Numbered from the stretch's first letter, positions 7,965 to 17,037 are shown. The stretch: DNA of 64,000 nt from Bacillota bacterium (GCA_023392595.1 JAEVYU010000036.1:1-64000); one strand, 5' to 3'. A program made the numbers and translations. Notes: generated from the letters alone by a model not told the origin.

Positions 7965-8313
7965 TTTTATCCTCCCAAAGACATCAATATATTAATAATT
8001 AATGTCAGCTAATTAACAAAAAATATCAGTAATATGATATAAAAGTATTGATTTTATTTTCGAAATATTGTAAACTTACATCAGTTGTTCGATATAAAAT
8101 ATCAGAGTGCGGAAATAATGTTTAACCTTGAATACAACTTTTTTTAAGCCCAATTGAACCGACAACAAACCGTATTTAATATTTATTCTACATTTTACCA
8201 AGGCTTTCCTTTCGGTTGAGTAAAAATCGGAAGGAGCCGCCATAACATACCATTTCCAGTAAGGGAAAGTGAAAATTGGCAACTTCAAACTTATAATCAA
8301 GGAGGTACATTCC
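7965..8313. other. AT-rich divergent spacer
   Basis: No gene is seen. Inverted repeats GACAT...ATGTC (about 7980-8005) and ATATCA-GTAA-TATGATAT (about 8023-8041) lie close to the HTH gene start and are candidate operators. Confidence 0.45.
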
Positions 8314-8622
8314 ATGCTCGACCATCGCTGCACCGGCATTCAAAAATGGATCTTCGACCGGATCTGCCAGATCCACAACGAAATCATCTTTCACGACCCG
8401 GAGTACCGGGAGCTGGGGAAAGAACCGGCGGAACTGATGAAACAGCTTAACACCAAGCTGGATACGGAGTACCAGGAAAAATTGGACCGCTTCGACTGCT
8501 CCCGGACCGAACAGATGAACCGCCAGGATGAGATCATCTATATCGAGGCGTTGCAGGAAGGGATTTTATTCGGCTACTGGGTGGCGATGATCGGGCAGGG
8601 AGTGGAAAAAATAAAAGTTTAA
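8314..8622 (+). CDS. Small protein of unknown function
   Basis: A 102-residue, charged, mostly helical protein. The start at 8314 is fixed by a strong AAGGAGG ribosome-binding site; a longer in-frame form from 8269 lacks one. The C-terminal segment (YIEALQEGILFGYWVAMI) resembles the conserved end of a small clostridial family annotated as DUF6809, but I hold this assignment loosely. It precedes another small gene with the same kind of strong ribosome-binding site, and the pair sits opposite a small HTH regulator, a layout typical of accessory or mobile-element cargo. Confidence 0.7.
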   Translation: MLDHRCTGIQKWIFDRICQIHNEIIFHDPEYRELGKEPAELMKQLNTKLDTEYQEKLDRFDCSRTEQMNRQDEIIYIEALQEGILFGYWVAMIGQGVEKIKV

Positions 8623-8704
8623 AGTTAGAATGGTGAAGGGTGAAAACTGTTTAAAATTTCAAACTAACTTTACCCTTCAAAATTGTAGCCAAGGAGGTTT
8701 ACCC

Positions 8705-9214
8705 ATGCTCACCATTCAGTGCACTAAGATATTGCGGGAAAAACTAAACATGCCCATTGAAAATATTGACTTCAATGAAAACAATCCGCTTTATTCCTGG
8801 CATGCTAACCAGTTTGTATTCAACAGGAAAAATGGTGTGATTTTGATGAATAATCAGACTTATTATAACATTGTCCTATTTGGCCTAAGGAAAGAGCAAT
8901 TCAATCAATTCGGCCGTATTGTAATCGATGCGATCAGGGACAATTTCACAGCCGAAGGCTTTGCCAGCCAAGTTATTGAACGGTATCTTAAAAATGCTGA
9001 AACTCTTCTTTATACGAAAACCCATGATCGAAGCATACTCGGCCAAATGAATGACATGATTTTTATGACCCAGTGCATTTTGGAAGATTACCGGTCCGAT
9101 GAGAAAATCGATATCATTGCTCTCAACAAACAAAATAACCGCACTCCCATGGTAAAGAGGAAACATTCCCGTGCGATCAACGCCTTAAGAGAGAGTCTGC
9201 TTCAGGAAAATTGA
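8705..9214 (+). CDS. Hypothetical protein, DUF6933-like
   Basis: A 169-residue cytoplasmic protein. The ATG at 8705 follows AAGGAGG by 7 nt; the longer form starting at 8630 is unlikely. The opening IQCTKILREKL, the SWHANQFVFNRK block and the YTKTHDRSILGQMND block match my memory of the family DUF6933, whose function is unknown. It follows the 102-residue gene after 82 nt. The spacer contains complementary segments (AAAGTTAG with CTAACTTT, GAAGGGT with ACCCTTC) that can fold into a hairpin. Confidence 0.75.
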   Translation: MLTIQCTKILREKLNMPIENIDFNENNPLYSWHANQFVFNRKNGVILMNNQTYYNIVLFGLRKEQFNQFGRIVIDAIRDNFTAEGFASQVIERYLKNAETLLYTKTHDRSILGQMNDMIFMTQCILEDYRSDEKIDIIALNKQNNRTPMVKRKHSRAINALRESLLQEN

Positions 9215-9419
9215 AATTATTGATGACAATCAAGCGTAATACATATAAAATCACATGATGACTGCAACGAATAACGATAGGCTTTTGCTGAATCAATTTT
9301 ATAATCAGTTAAAATTATTTTTATATTCTTGCATATCTGACACCCTGTTGTCCAGTTTGCTTTGATATGCTGTAATGAATGCAAATAAGCGATATTCATT
9401 AATTACGGGAGGGATTTTG

Positions 9420-9791
9420 ATGAGTCAGGATGTTTGTTTAGGCGATATCATTATCGATTGTGGCGACGCTCCAAAACTGCGTGAGTTCTATGCAGAACTT
9501 TTTGGCTGGGAAAGGTGTGAATTGTATAATATTCCCGGCGTACGCAGCGAGTCCGGCTTGGTGATTCTTTTCATGCAAGAGGAGGATTATCTTCCGCCCG
9601 TTTGGCCCGAGCAGGCAGGTAAACAGCAAAAGCAAATGCACTTTGACATTGTGGTGCCCGATGTGTCTGCTTTCGTTCAAAAGGCTGAAGTGCTTGGAGC
9701 CGTCAAAAGCCAAGAGCAGTTTGGAGGCGACCACTTTACTACGATGTTGGATCCTGCTGGGCACCCATTCTGCCTGTGTGCCAAAGGGTAA
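9420..9791 (+). CDS. VOC (glyoxalase/bleomycin-resistance) superfamily protein
   Basis: A 123-residue single-module vicinal-oxygen-chelate protein. The beta-alpha-beta-beta-beta repeats are recognisable from DCGDAPKLREFYAELFGWE near the start, the MHFDIVVPDV strand in the middle and the closing DPAGHPFCLC. Members bind metals and act on small electrophiles or simply bind ligands, and the substrate cannot be read from sequence. The ATG at 9420 has a GGGAGG ribosome-binding site. It is monocistronic, followed by a 9-bp hairpin at 9819-9854. Confidence 0.82.
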   Translation: MSQDVCLGDIIIDCGDAPKLREFYAELFGWERCELYNIPGVRSESGLVILFMQEEDYLPPVWPEQAGKQQKQMHFDIVVPDVSAFVQKAEVLGAVKSQEQFGGDHFTTMLDPAGHPFCLCAKG

Positions 9792-9818
9792 TCTTTTCCA
9801 ATCCACCGGCTTTCCCCA

Positions 9819-9854
9819 CTCTCCGGCAGTCCCGTTCATCTTACAGCCGGAGAG
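9819..9854. repeat. 9-bp inverted repeat after VOC gene
   Basis: CTCTCCGGC (9819-9827) is perfectly complementary to GCCGGAGAG (9846-9854). It lies between two convergent genes and could act as a bidirectional terminator, although no T-run is present on either side. Confidence 0.55.
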
Positions 9855-9933
9855 AGAGAGGAAATGCTCTTGATATCTGAAAGCAATTGAATAGCAGGGG
9901 TGAATTGATTTTTGACGGTTGCTGAGTAAACGC

Positions 9934-11049
9934 TTATTCCAGCGCCTGAGCGATGGTTTTCATGTTCTCAATAATCCCGATGTGCTGAGGACAGACCCGC
10001 TCGCAGTTTCCACAGGCAACACAGTCCGAGGCTTTACCGTTCATTCTGGTTTCAAGTCCATAGCGGCTCTTCGCGCTGGCTAGATCATTATAAATCAGCT
10101 TGCGGTTATATGTTGCAAAAACATTGGGAATGAGTATATTCTGGGGGCAGCCTTTTACACAATATTGGCACGCTGTACAGGAAATACTGGGAATTTCACC
10201 GAGGACTTTTTGGGCCTTCTCTATAACAGCGAGTTCCTCTTGATAAAGGGGCTGGAAGTTTTCCATAAACGATACGTTGTCCCGGACCTGGTCGATGGTG
10301 GACATTCCACTCAGCACCGTAATGATGTTGTTCAGGGATGCCGCATAACGGATAGCCCATGAGGCCAGCGAAACATTTGGATTGGCAGCTTCAAATATTT
10401 TTTTGATGTTTTCAGGAGGGTTCGCCAAGAGGCCGCCCTTTACCGGTTCCATCACCACGATGGGTTTGTTATGCTTTTGGGCTACTTCATAGCATTTTCG
10501 AGCCTGAATGGTGGGGCTTTCCCAGTCGTCGTAATTTAGCTGGAATTGGACAAACTCCATCTCCGGGTGCTCGGTCAAGATTTTATCTATAGCATCGGCT
10601 TTGTCATGGATTGAAAATCCGATATGCCGTACCAGGCCTTTTTCTTTCAGGTCACGGACATAATCCCACATCCCGAAATCATCAAAAGTTTGGGTACGGC
10701 TATCGCCCAGGTTGTGAAGAAGATAGAAATCGATATAACCCGCACCGGTGCGCGCTAGTGAAGTCCAAAACATATTCTTGGCCTCTTCCTCGGTTTTGAC
10801 AATCCAGACTGGACATTTGGTGGCAATTTGAAAACTTTCGCGGGGATAACGGTCGACGATGGCCGTTTTCATGGCCTCTTCGGATTTTCCACCGATATAA
10901 CCCCATGAAGAGTCGAAATAACTGAATCCCTTGGACATGAACAGATCAACCATTTCTTTGGTCTGTTCGATATCAACTTCCTCGCCGATCATCGGCAGCC
11001 GCATAAATCCGAATCCGAGTTTGGGTATGTTTTCGCCTAAATATGACAT
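9934..11049 (-). CDS. Aldo/keto reductase with C-terminal 4Fe-4S domain
   Basis: A 371-residue protein. Residues about 1-270 form an aldo/keto reductase barrel (LGFGFMRLP at the start, YFDSSWGY with the catalytic Tyr region, DFYLLHNLGD, and the C-terminal NAD(P)-binding part). Residues about 290-371 carry two cysteine clusters, CTACQYCVKGCP and CVACGNCERVCP, typical of the ferredoxin-fused subfamily in anaerobes. The ATG at 11049 follows AAGGAGG; a longer in-frame form is unlikely. It is co-directional with the TetR gene just upstream (25 nt), so the regulator probably controls this operon. The substrate is unknown. Confidence 0.88.
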   Translation of the reverse strand: MSYLGENIPKLGFGFMRLPMIGEEVDIEQTKEMVDLFMSKGFSYFDSSWGYIGGKSEEAMKTAIVDRYPRESFQIATKCPVWIVKTEEEAKNMFWTSLARTGAGYIDFYLLHNLGDSRTQTFDDFGMWDYVRDLKEKGLVRHIGFSIHDKADAIDKILTEHPEMEFVQFQLNYDDWESPTIQARKCYEVAQKHNKPIVVMEPVKGGLLANPPENIKKIFEAANPNVSLASWAIRYAASLNNIITVLSGMSTIDQVRDNVSFMENFQPLYQEELAVIEKAQKVLGEIPSISCTACQYCVKGCPQNILIPNVFATYNRKLIYNDLASAKSRYGLETRMNGKASDCVACGNCERVCPQHIGIIENMKTIAQALE

Positions 11050-11074
11050 GTGGTCCTCCTTTATGAAGATAATC

Positions 11075-11641
11075 TTATTTTTTAACAGCATCCCAACTGA
11101 TTTGAGTGATCTTTTGAATGTCTGTTTCGGTCAATTGAATATCGCGTTTTAAATACATTTTGGCTAATTGAACAACGGAATGAATTGAATAATTCATCAG
11201 TAAATCAACATCAATCGGTTTTAACTCGCCTTGCCGGATGCCTTTCTCAAAAACATTGTTCAGCGGTTGAAACAGCAGGTTAATATCATCCAGGTTGCCG
11301 ACCAAAGGCGAGTTTGAGAATTGCTCCAGAAATAAAAAGTATTGCCTATTTTCCGGAACAAAAGTCAATACATTCCTAACCAGCAGCTCAACAGCCAGAC
11401 GAATGGGAGTGTCTTCCTGAATGCCGTGAGACATAGCGGTAATTAATTTTTTTTTGACTTCAAAATAGACTTTTTTTAACATATCCTCCTTATTCTCGAA
11501 ATAAACGTAAATCGTGGACGAAGAAACCCCGGCTCTTTTAGCGATTTTCGACATCGAAATGTTGGCAAAGCCGATTTCATTCAGCAATTCGATGGTTGCC
11601 TCAAAAATAGCGTCTTTTTTATTTTCATCTTTATTTCTCAT
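11075..11641 (-). CDS. TetR/AcrR-family regulator
   Basis: A 188-residue regulator with an N-terminal TetR HTH (AGVSSSTIYVYFENKEDMLKKVYFEV, residues about 30-60) and a helical ligand-binding domain. I take the ATG at 11641; an upstream TTG at 11677 is possible but would bury the palindromic site at 11655-11664 within the gene. It lies first in an operon with the aldo/keto reductase and opposite the flavodoxin-fold reductase at 11789. It probably represses one or both. Confidence 0.85.
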   Translation of the reverse strand: MRNKDENKKDAIFEATIELLNEIGFANISMSKIAKRAGVSSSTIYVYFENKEDMLKKVYFEVKKKLITAMSHGIQEDTPIRLAVELLVRNVLTFVPENRQYFLFLEQFSNSPLVGNLDDINLLFQPLNNVFEKGIRQGELKPIDVDLLMNYSIHSVVQLAKMYLKRDIQLTETDIQKITQISWDAVKK

Positions 11642-11654
11642 AATATCTATAATA

Positions 11655-11664
11655 AACGATCGTT
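11655..11664. promoter_or_regulatory. Candidate TetR operator
   Basis: The perfect palindrome AACGATCGTT lies immediately before the TetR gene start, inside a longer imperfect one (TAAACGATCGTTCGATTA). Position and symmetry suit autoregulation; this is inference. Confidence 0.45.
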
Positions 11665-11788
11665 CGATTAATCTCAAGAGTCATTTTATTATACTTCATC
11701 AAGAAAATAACGAGGATTATATTTTTGACTTTGGATTAAAGTGATATCATAAAATAAATAATACCGTTTGAGAGAGGAGAGGAAGCAT

Positions 11789-12436
11789 ATGAAGATTATT
11801 GCGATGAATGGTAGTCCCAGAAAAAATTGGAACACGGAAATATTATTAAATAAGGTTCTGGAGGGAGCGGCTTCCCGAGGCGCTGAAACTGAATTAGTAA
11901 ATCTCTATGATTTGCAATATACAGGATGTATAAGCTGTTTTGCCTGTAAGAGAAAAGGAGGCGAGCATGGCAAGTGCGCCATGAAAGACGATTTGACACC
12001 GATTCTTGAAAAGTTAACAAAAACAGAGGCGATTGTTTTGGGTTCACCGATTTATTATTCGAATATTACCTCCGGAATGGTAGCTTTATTGGAACGTTTT
12101 TTATTTTCCAATTCGATCTATAGTTCGGCAATACCTACAGTTTATCCTAGAAAAATCCCAAGCGCTTTCATTTACACGATGAATGTAACGGAAGAACAAA
12201 TGTGCCAAATGGGATACAAAGAAAAATTAAAAGCCCATGAGAATGCTATTGCACGGACATTGGGAAAACCAGTCGAGTTATTGTACTGTTGGAATACGTA
12301 TCAATTTACTGATTATAAGCAATACGAATCTTCCATTTTTTCTGAAGCTGTAAAAGCAAAACACAAGACTGAACAATTTCCTGTTGATTGCCAAAAAGCC
12401 TTTGATATGGGAGTTCGGTTTGTCAAGAATGTATGA
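11789..12436 (+). CDS. NAD(P)H-dependent FMN reductase / flavodoxin-fold protein
   Basis: A 215-residue flavoprotein of the iron-sulfur flavoprotein/NADPH-FMN reductase type. The phosphate-binding loop MNGSPRKNWNTE opens the protein, and CISCFACKRKGGEHGKC (residues about 49-66) is the compact cysteine motif seen in iron-sulfur flavoproteins of anaerobes. LGSPIYYSNITSGM is the second FMN-contact segment. The ATG at 11789 follows GAGAGGA; a longer in-frame start is unlikely. It is divergent from the TetR/aldo-keto reductase operon and probably belongs to the same redox response. Confidence 0.87.
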   Translation: MKIIAMNGSPRKNWNTEILLNKVLEGAASRGAETELVNLYDLQYTGCISCFACKRKGGEHGKCAMKDDLTPILEKLTKTEAIVLGSPIYYSNITSGMVALLERFLFSNSIYSSAIPTVYPRKIPSAFIYTMNVTEEQMCQMGYKEKLKAHENAIARTLGKPVELLYCWNTYQFTDYKQYESSIFSEAVKAKHKTEQFPVDCQKAFDMGVRFVKNV

Positions 12437-12596
12437 TGCCGGAAGAATGACGGAAAGATTATCGGTCATGAGCGGAACATTGGAAATATATTGCTGCCGG
12501 GGATTATTTATAAGCCGGAGATGCCAGCGAAGAATTTGATGATACGAGTTCAATTCTTATTCCAGCCCGCCGTAAAGTGGTTCAAAGTCGTTTGTT

Positions 12597-13148
12597 TTAC
12601 TTAATTTGCGCTGCCATATTAAAGATTATTTCAGCTATTTCATAGGCCGATTTGGTTATTCCGGATTTCAGCCAGTGTTGTATCAAGCCAACACTTCCAT
12701 GGAGCGCAAATATGAAATAAAACTCCCTTGTCGATGAATGTGGCGCTAAAGTCCGTAATTCGCATTTCTCATAAATCATCATAAAAAGCTCTTTTGGAAA
12801 ATTAACGTCTCCTCGTTCACTAAGCAAAATCTGGATATGCTTGTTGTTGTCCGCAATATATTGCAAAAGCTCTTGGATAATCGGTATGACATTGCTCTTG
12901 TCAATTGGGCCGTGAAGACTACTGACAGCTTTGCTTACCGATAATAGAACATCCGCTTCAATTTTATGAAGAAGGTCATATGGGTCGGCATAATGCGCAT
13001 AAAAAGTTGTCCGGTTTATATCTGCTTTTATGCAAAGTTCTTTAACGGTTATTTGGGAAATTTTTTTTTGCTCCATTAATTCCATAAGCGCGTCCAGCAA
13101 TACCATTTGTGTATATTGGGTTTTCCTGTTCTGTTTTAGTTCCTTCAC
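12597..13148 (-). CDS. TetR/AcrR-family regulator
   Basis: A 183-residue regulator. The GTG at 13148 is chosen because AGGAGG sits 6 nt upstream; the longer frame to 13172 would contain that site. The HTH is KELCIKADINRTTFYAHYADPYDLL. The C-terminal half matches the short TetR type that often controls oxidoreductases. It is divergent from the EFR1-type flavodoxin/ferredoxin gene at 13368, and an 11-bp perfect inverted repeat lies between them. Confidence 0.87.
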   Translation of the reverse strand: MKELKQNRKTQYTQMVLLDALMELMEQKKISQITVKELCIKADINRTTFYAHYADPYDLLHKIEADVLLSVSKAVSSLHGPIDKSNVIPIIQELLQYIADNNKHIQILLSERGDVNFPKELFMMIYEKCELRTLAPHSSTREFYFIFALHGSVGLIQHWLKSGITKSAYEIAEIIFNMAAQIK

Positions 13149-13207
13149 AAGTAACCTCCTAATCGATATCAAATTTGTAGGATAGTACGCAAAACAGACA
13201 TATAATG

Positions 13208-13235
13208 TTCATTTGTTGCTAACACAACAAATGAA
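13208..13235. promoter_or_regulatory. Candidate operator, 11-bp inverted repeat
   Basis: TTCATTTGTTG (13208-13218) and CAACAAATGAA (13225-13235) are perfect complements separated by 6 nt. It lies in the divergent spacer between the TetR gene and the flavodoxin/ferredoxin gene, so it is a likely binding site for that TetR protein. Confidence 0.6.
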
Positions 13236-13367
13236 AAACATTTGCAGGTTGCAAAAACGACACCATGATGTTATTGTAATTTTGTGATATCAAATTGTCA
13301 AGAATGCACTGAGATAAGGAAGAAAATTTGGAGTTTCCAAATGCCTATTTTGAAAGGAGAATGTTGG

Positions 13368-14126
13368 ATGATTTTATATTTTTCTGCTACAGGTAACAGT
13401 CGATATGTTGCAGAGCGAATTGCTAATGAAACGAAAGATGAAATCGTTTCATTAAATCTATTAATGAAACAGAATAAACAAGACGACCTTATTTCAGAAA
13501 CGAAACCTTTTGTATTTGTTTGTCCCACCTATGCATGGAGATTACCGCGAGTAGTGGAGGAATATGTAAAAAAGACCACTTATAAGGGAAATCGCAAAGT
13601 ATATTTTGTTTTGACTTACGGAGGAGAAACAGCAAGTGCAAGTAATCATGTGAAAAAACTTTGCCAATATAAAGGGTGGGATTTACAAGGATATGCACAA
13701 GTCAGGATGCCGGATAATTACCTTGTCCTGTTTCCTGGTGTTGATAAGGCAACTGCAAAAGAAATAAATAAAAAAGCAGAACCATTAATCCATCAGATTT
13801 CAGTGGATATCCATAAAGGAAATCATTTTTTTCCCATGGATGAAAACAGTGTTGCGAATCAATTGAAAAGCGGTTTAATAAACAGCATATTTTATAATTT
13901 TTTGGTAAAGGCTAAAGGATTTCATATTACGGAAACAAAATGCATTGGGTGCGGTAAATGTGTGGAGCTATGCCCACTGAATAATATTACCTTAACTGGC
14001 GGAAAACCGGTATGGGGAAATCACTGTACCCACTGCATGGCCTGTCTTCATCAATGCCCTACAGCAGCAATTGAATACAAAAAAAAGACGCAAAGCAAGC
14101 CAAGATATTTTTTTGACAACAAATAG
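13368..14126 (+). CDS. EFR1-family flavodoxin-ferredoxin fusion protein
   Basis: A 252-residue electron carrier. Residues about 1-150 form a flavodoxin fold beginning ILYFSATGNSRYVAE, where STGNS-like residues bind FMN phosphate. Residues about 185-240 carry two 4Fe-4S motifs, CIGCGKCVELCP and CTHCMACLHQCP. This matches the EFR1 family seen in clostridia. Start ATG 13368 follows GAAAGGAGA. It probably shuttles electrons at low potential under control of the divergent TetR regulator; donor and acceptor are unknown. A terminator follows. Confidence 0.9.
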   Translation: MILYFSATGNSRYVAERIANETKDEIVSLNLLMKQNKQDDLISETKPFVFVCPTYAWRLPRVVEEYVKKTTYKGNRKVYFVLTYGGETASASNHVKKLCQYKGWDLQGYAQVRMPDNYLVLFPGVDKATAKEINKKAEPLIHQISVDIHKGNHFFPMDENSVANQLKSGLINSIFYNFLVKAKGFHITETKCIGCGKCVELCPLNNITLTGGKPVWGNHCTHCMACLHQCPTAAIEYKKKTQSKPRYFFDNK

Positions 14127-14162
14127 ACTCCAAAATGAATCATTTCATTACATTCCCTTCTA

Positions 14163-14195
14163 AAACCCCATTGCCCGTTAGACGATGGGGTTTTT
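14163..14195 (+). terminator. Rho-independent terminator
   Basis: AAACCCCAT (14163-14171) pairs with ATGGGGTTT (14185-14193), with the T-run continuing to 14195. It closes the flavodoxin/ferredoxin gene. Confidence 0.8.
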
Positions 14196-14393
14196 GCAAA
14201 TAAAAATGGAGATATCAAGGTAAAGAGGTCTAGGGAAAATCACCAGTCAGAGCGAGGAGTCTTCTGCCCGTATAGCTTTTTTGGCACTCCTTTTGTTTCC
14301 CTTGGGGAACTTGTCCCATTTCAAACTAGTGAGAGAATCGGCCAAAAGTCATGGGAATCGGAAATATTCCGCTAATATTCACTAAACTATATC

Positions 14394-14422
14394 TGGACAC
14401 CCTAAATGTTGGGTTATATAAT
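14394..14422 (+). promoter_or_regulatory. Sigma-A-type promoter of nrdR-nrdD
   Basis: TGGACA (14394-14399) and a perfect TATAAT (14417-14422) are separated by exactly 17 nt, 40 nt before the nrdR start. AT-rich sites resembling NrdR boxes overlap the -35 (ACTATATCT, about 14387-14395) and lie just past the expected start (ACAATATATAGTAC, 14434-14447). This suggests self-repression by NrdR, although the spacing between the sites is not the usual helical one. Confidence 0.65.
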
Positions 14423-14461
14423 AAAAAAGGTATACAATATATAGTACAGGAAGGATTAACA

Positions 14462-14938
14462 GTGCACTGTCCATTTTGCGGCCATTTCGATAGTAAAGTC
14501 ATCGATTCCCGATCCTCGGACGAAGCCAATGCCATTCGCAGGCGAAGAGAATGCCTGGCTTGCCAGAGACGCTTTACAACCTATGAACGGATTGAAGAAG
14601 TACCCTTGGTATTGATCAAAAAAGACGGCAGCAGGGAACCGTTCAACCGGCAAAAGGTGATGAGCGGGCTCTTAAAAGCATGTGAAAAGAGGCCTGTTCC
14701 TTTCGGAAAGCTTGAACAACTCGTGGATGATGTGGAACGGGAACTACGTAATCGTATGGAACAGGAAGTTAAGAGTACCGATGTCGGAGAATTGGTCATG
14801 GAGGGCATAAAAGCCATTGATGAAGTTGCATATGTGAGATTCGCCTCGGTTTACCGCCAGTTTAAAGATAGAAACGACTGGATGCGCGAATTACAAAATC
14901 TGGAGATTAGAACCAAAGGGACGGGGGATATGGAATAA
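14462..14938 (+). CDS. nrdR: Transcriptional repressor NrdR
   Basis: A 158-residue repressor of ribonucleotide reductase genes. An N-terminal zinc ribbon (HCPFCGH...CLACQRRF with the VIDSR motif) binds NrdR boxes, and an ATP-cone domain (residues about 47-137) senses dATP/ATP. The GTG at 14462 follows AGGAAGGA, and with it the protein begins at the conserved HCPFCG; longer starts are not credible. The stop codon overlaps the nrdD start by one base, so the repressor is co-transcribed with the reductase it controls. Confidence 0.96.
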   Translation: MHCPFCGHFDSKVIDSRSSDEANAIRRRRECLACQRRFTTYERIEEVPLVLIKKDGSREPFNRQKVMSGLLKACEKRPVPFGKLEQLVDDVERELRNRMEQEVKSTDVGELVMEGIKAIDEVAYVRFASVYRQFKDRNDWMRELQNLEIRTKGTGDME

Positions 14939-17037
14939 TGGCAAAAAATTCAATAGAAGTGGAAGAACAGGCGTTTCATGAAAGCTCCAATGTAATTAGT
15001 CTGATAAACCACAGCGCAGATCGAATCTTCCGCTCGATTCGAAAACGGGATGGTCGAATCGTTGAATTTAATAAGAATAAAATTGCCGCTGCTATTTTTA
15101 AAGCAGCCAAAGCCGTTGGCGGCGAAGATCAACAGCTGGCCGACGAGTTGGCGGAGATTGTCAACCAGTATTTACATAAACAATTAGGTACCAGTATTCC
15201 CGCAGTTGAAGAAGTTCAGGACGCGGTCGAGAAAGTGCTCATTGAAACCGGTCACGCCAAGACCGCCAAGGCCTATATTTTATACAGGGACCGTCGGACC
15301 CGTCTTCGTGAATCCAAATCGGATCTGATGGATTTGGTTCAAGATATTTTAATTGAGACAAATCGTGAAAACGCTAATATCAGCAATTCTCCGTCGGCAA
15401 AAATGTTGCAAATCGCATCGGCCGCCAGCAAGCGATATTATTTATCCCGGCTGATCCCGGATGAAATGGCTCAAGCGCATATTGACGGCGATTACCATAT
15501 TCATGATCTTGATTTTTATGCCAAAACCTTGACCTGTGTCCAAATTCCCTTAGGCAAACTCCTTGCCAATGGGTTTAATAACGGGCATGGCTTTATTCGC
15601 CCCCCCAAAAGGCCGGCATCGGCCACGGCTTTGGCTGCGATTATTTTGCAAAGCTCTCAAAACGATATGCACGGGGGGCAATCTTTCGCCTTTTTTGATC
15701 GGGACATGGCGCAGTTTATCGCCGGAGTGTCCGAGGACGAAGTGTATCAAGCAATGGAAGCGTTGATTTACAATTTAAACTCCATGCACAGCAGGGCAGG
15801 AGCCCAAGTTCCTTTCAGCAGTTTGAATTTAGGGTGCGATACCACCCCTGAAGGGCGGTTGGTGACCAAAAATCTGTTACTGGCCTATGAAAAGGGGTTG
15901 GGCCACGGCGAAACTCCTATTTTTCCGAATATTATTTTTCGGGTTAAAAAAGGCATCAATTTCAATCCGGGTGATCCCAATTATGATCTCTTTCAATTAG
16001 CGATCCGGGTCTCCGCCCAAAGACTCAATCCGACTTTTTCTTTTATGGATTCCAGTTTCAATCAGGAGTATGGTTCGGAAGTCGCTTATATGGGTTGCCG
16101 GACCCGGGTGATTGCCGATCGGTTTGGCGAACCGGTTTCCGATGGAAGAGGCAATCTTTCATTTACCACCATCAATTTACCCCGTATCGCCATCAAATCC
16201 GGAGGGGATTTGGAGACTTTTTATCAAGAATTGGAAAAGATTATGATTTTAGCAGCCCGCCAATTATACCACCGTTTCCGGATTCAGGCCCGTTTGCGGG
16301 TGAAGGATATGCCGTTTTTAATGGGGCAAGGATTATATTTGGGTTCGGAAAAGCTCAAACCGGATGATTCCATTGCCTCTGTTATCAAGCATGGTACATT
16401 ATCAATGGGTTTTATCGGACTGGCCGAGGCGCTTACTTGTTTAACCGGTCAGCATCATGGGGAAGACCCTTCTTCTCAAAGGCTTGGTTTAGAGATTGTC
16501 AGCTTTATGAGAAAAATGATCGATAACTTTTGTGATGAATATGATTTAAATTTCACCTTGTTAGCAACGCCGGCCGAAGGCTTATCGGGACGTTTTGTCA
16601 AAATTGATCGGCGACGATTTGGCGTCATCAGCGGAGTTACCGATCGCGAATATTATTCAAACAGTTTCCATGTTCCCGTTTATTATGAGATATCGACCTA
16701 TGATAAGATAAGAATTGAAGGCCCTTATCATCGATTGACCAATGCCGGCCATATCAGCTATGTAGAATTGCAATCTCCTCCTCTCGAGAATTTGGAGGCT
16801 TATGAAACGATCATCCGCCAAATGGCATTAACGGATATGGGTTACGCAGGAATCAATTTCCCAATCGACGAATGTCTCGGGTGTTTTCATCGGGGGATTA
16901 TTGAAGATGAATGCCCATCCTGCGGTTCCACTCAGATTCGCCGAATTCGCCGCATAACAGGATATTTATCGACAGTCGATCGCTTTAATGACGCCAAACA
17001 GGCGGAATTACGTGACCGGGTGAAACATCAGATGTAG
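14938..17037 (+). CDS. nrdD: Anaerobic ribonucleoside-triphosphate reductase
   Basis: A 699-residue glycyl-radical enzyme that reduces NTPs to dNTPs in the absence of oxygen. An ATP-cone allosteric domain occupies about residues 33-125 (RSIRKRDGRIVEFNKNKIAAAI). The barrel core follows. Near the C-terminus CLGC...CPSCG forms the zinc site. The radical glycine is about Gly675 within RRITGYLSTVDRFNDAK. Activation needs NrdG, encoded next. It is translationally coupled to nrdR. Confidence 0.96.
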   Translation: MAKNSIEVEEQAFHESSNVISLINHSADRIFRSIRKRDGRIVEFNKNKIAAAIFKAAKAVGGEDQQLADELAEIVNQYLHKQLGTSIPAVEEVQDAVEKVLIETGHAKTAKAYILYRDRRTRLRESKSDLMDLVQDILIETNRENANISNSPSAKMLQIASAASKRYYLSRLIPDEMAQAHIDGDYHIHDLDFYAKTLTCVQIPLGKLLANGFNNGHGFIRPPKRPASATALAAIILQSSQNDMHGGQSFAFFDRDMAQFIAGVSEDEVYQAMEALIYNLNSMHSRAGAQVPFSSLNLGCDTTPEGRLVTKNLLLAYEKGLGHGETPIFPNIIFRVKKGINFNPGDPNYDLFQLAIRVSAQRLNPTFSFMDSSFNQEYGSEVAYMGCRTRVIADRFGEPVSDGRGNLSFTTINLPRIAIKSGGDLETFYQELEKIMILAARQLYHRFRIQARLRVKDMPFLMGQGLYLGSEKLKPDDSIASVIKHGTLSMGFIGLAEALTCLTGQHHGEDPSSQRLGLEIVSFMRKMIDNFCDEYDLNFTLLATPAEGLSGRFVKIDRRRFGVISGVTDREYYSNSFHVPVYYEISTYDKIRIEGPYHRLTNAGHISYVELQSPPLENLEAYETIIRQMALTDMGYAGINFPIDECLGCFHRGIIEDECPSCGSTQIRRIRRITGYLSTVDRFNDAKQAELRDRVKHQM

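Noticed and set aside
12278..12553. Minus-strand 91-codon frame between the two redox sets
   Set aside because: It mostly overlaps the end of the FMN-reductase gene on the other strand and has no start signal or domain.
14200..14393. Riboswitch upstream of nrdR
   Set aside because: No conserved riboswitch core could be matched; only a promoter and AT-rich sites are seen.
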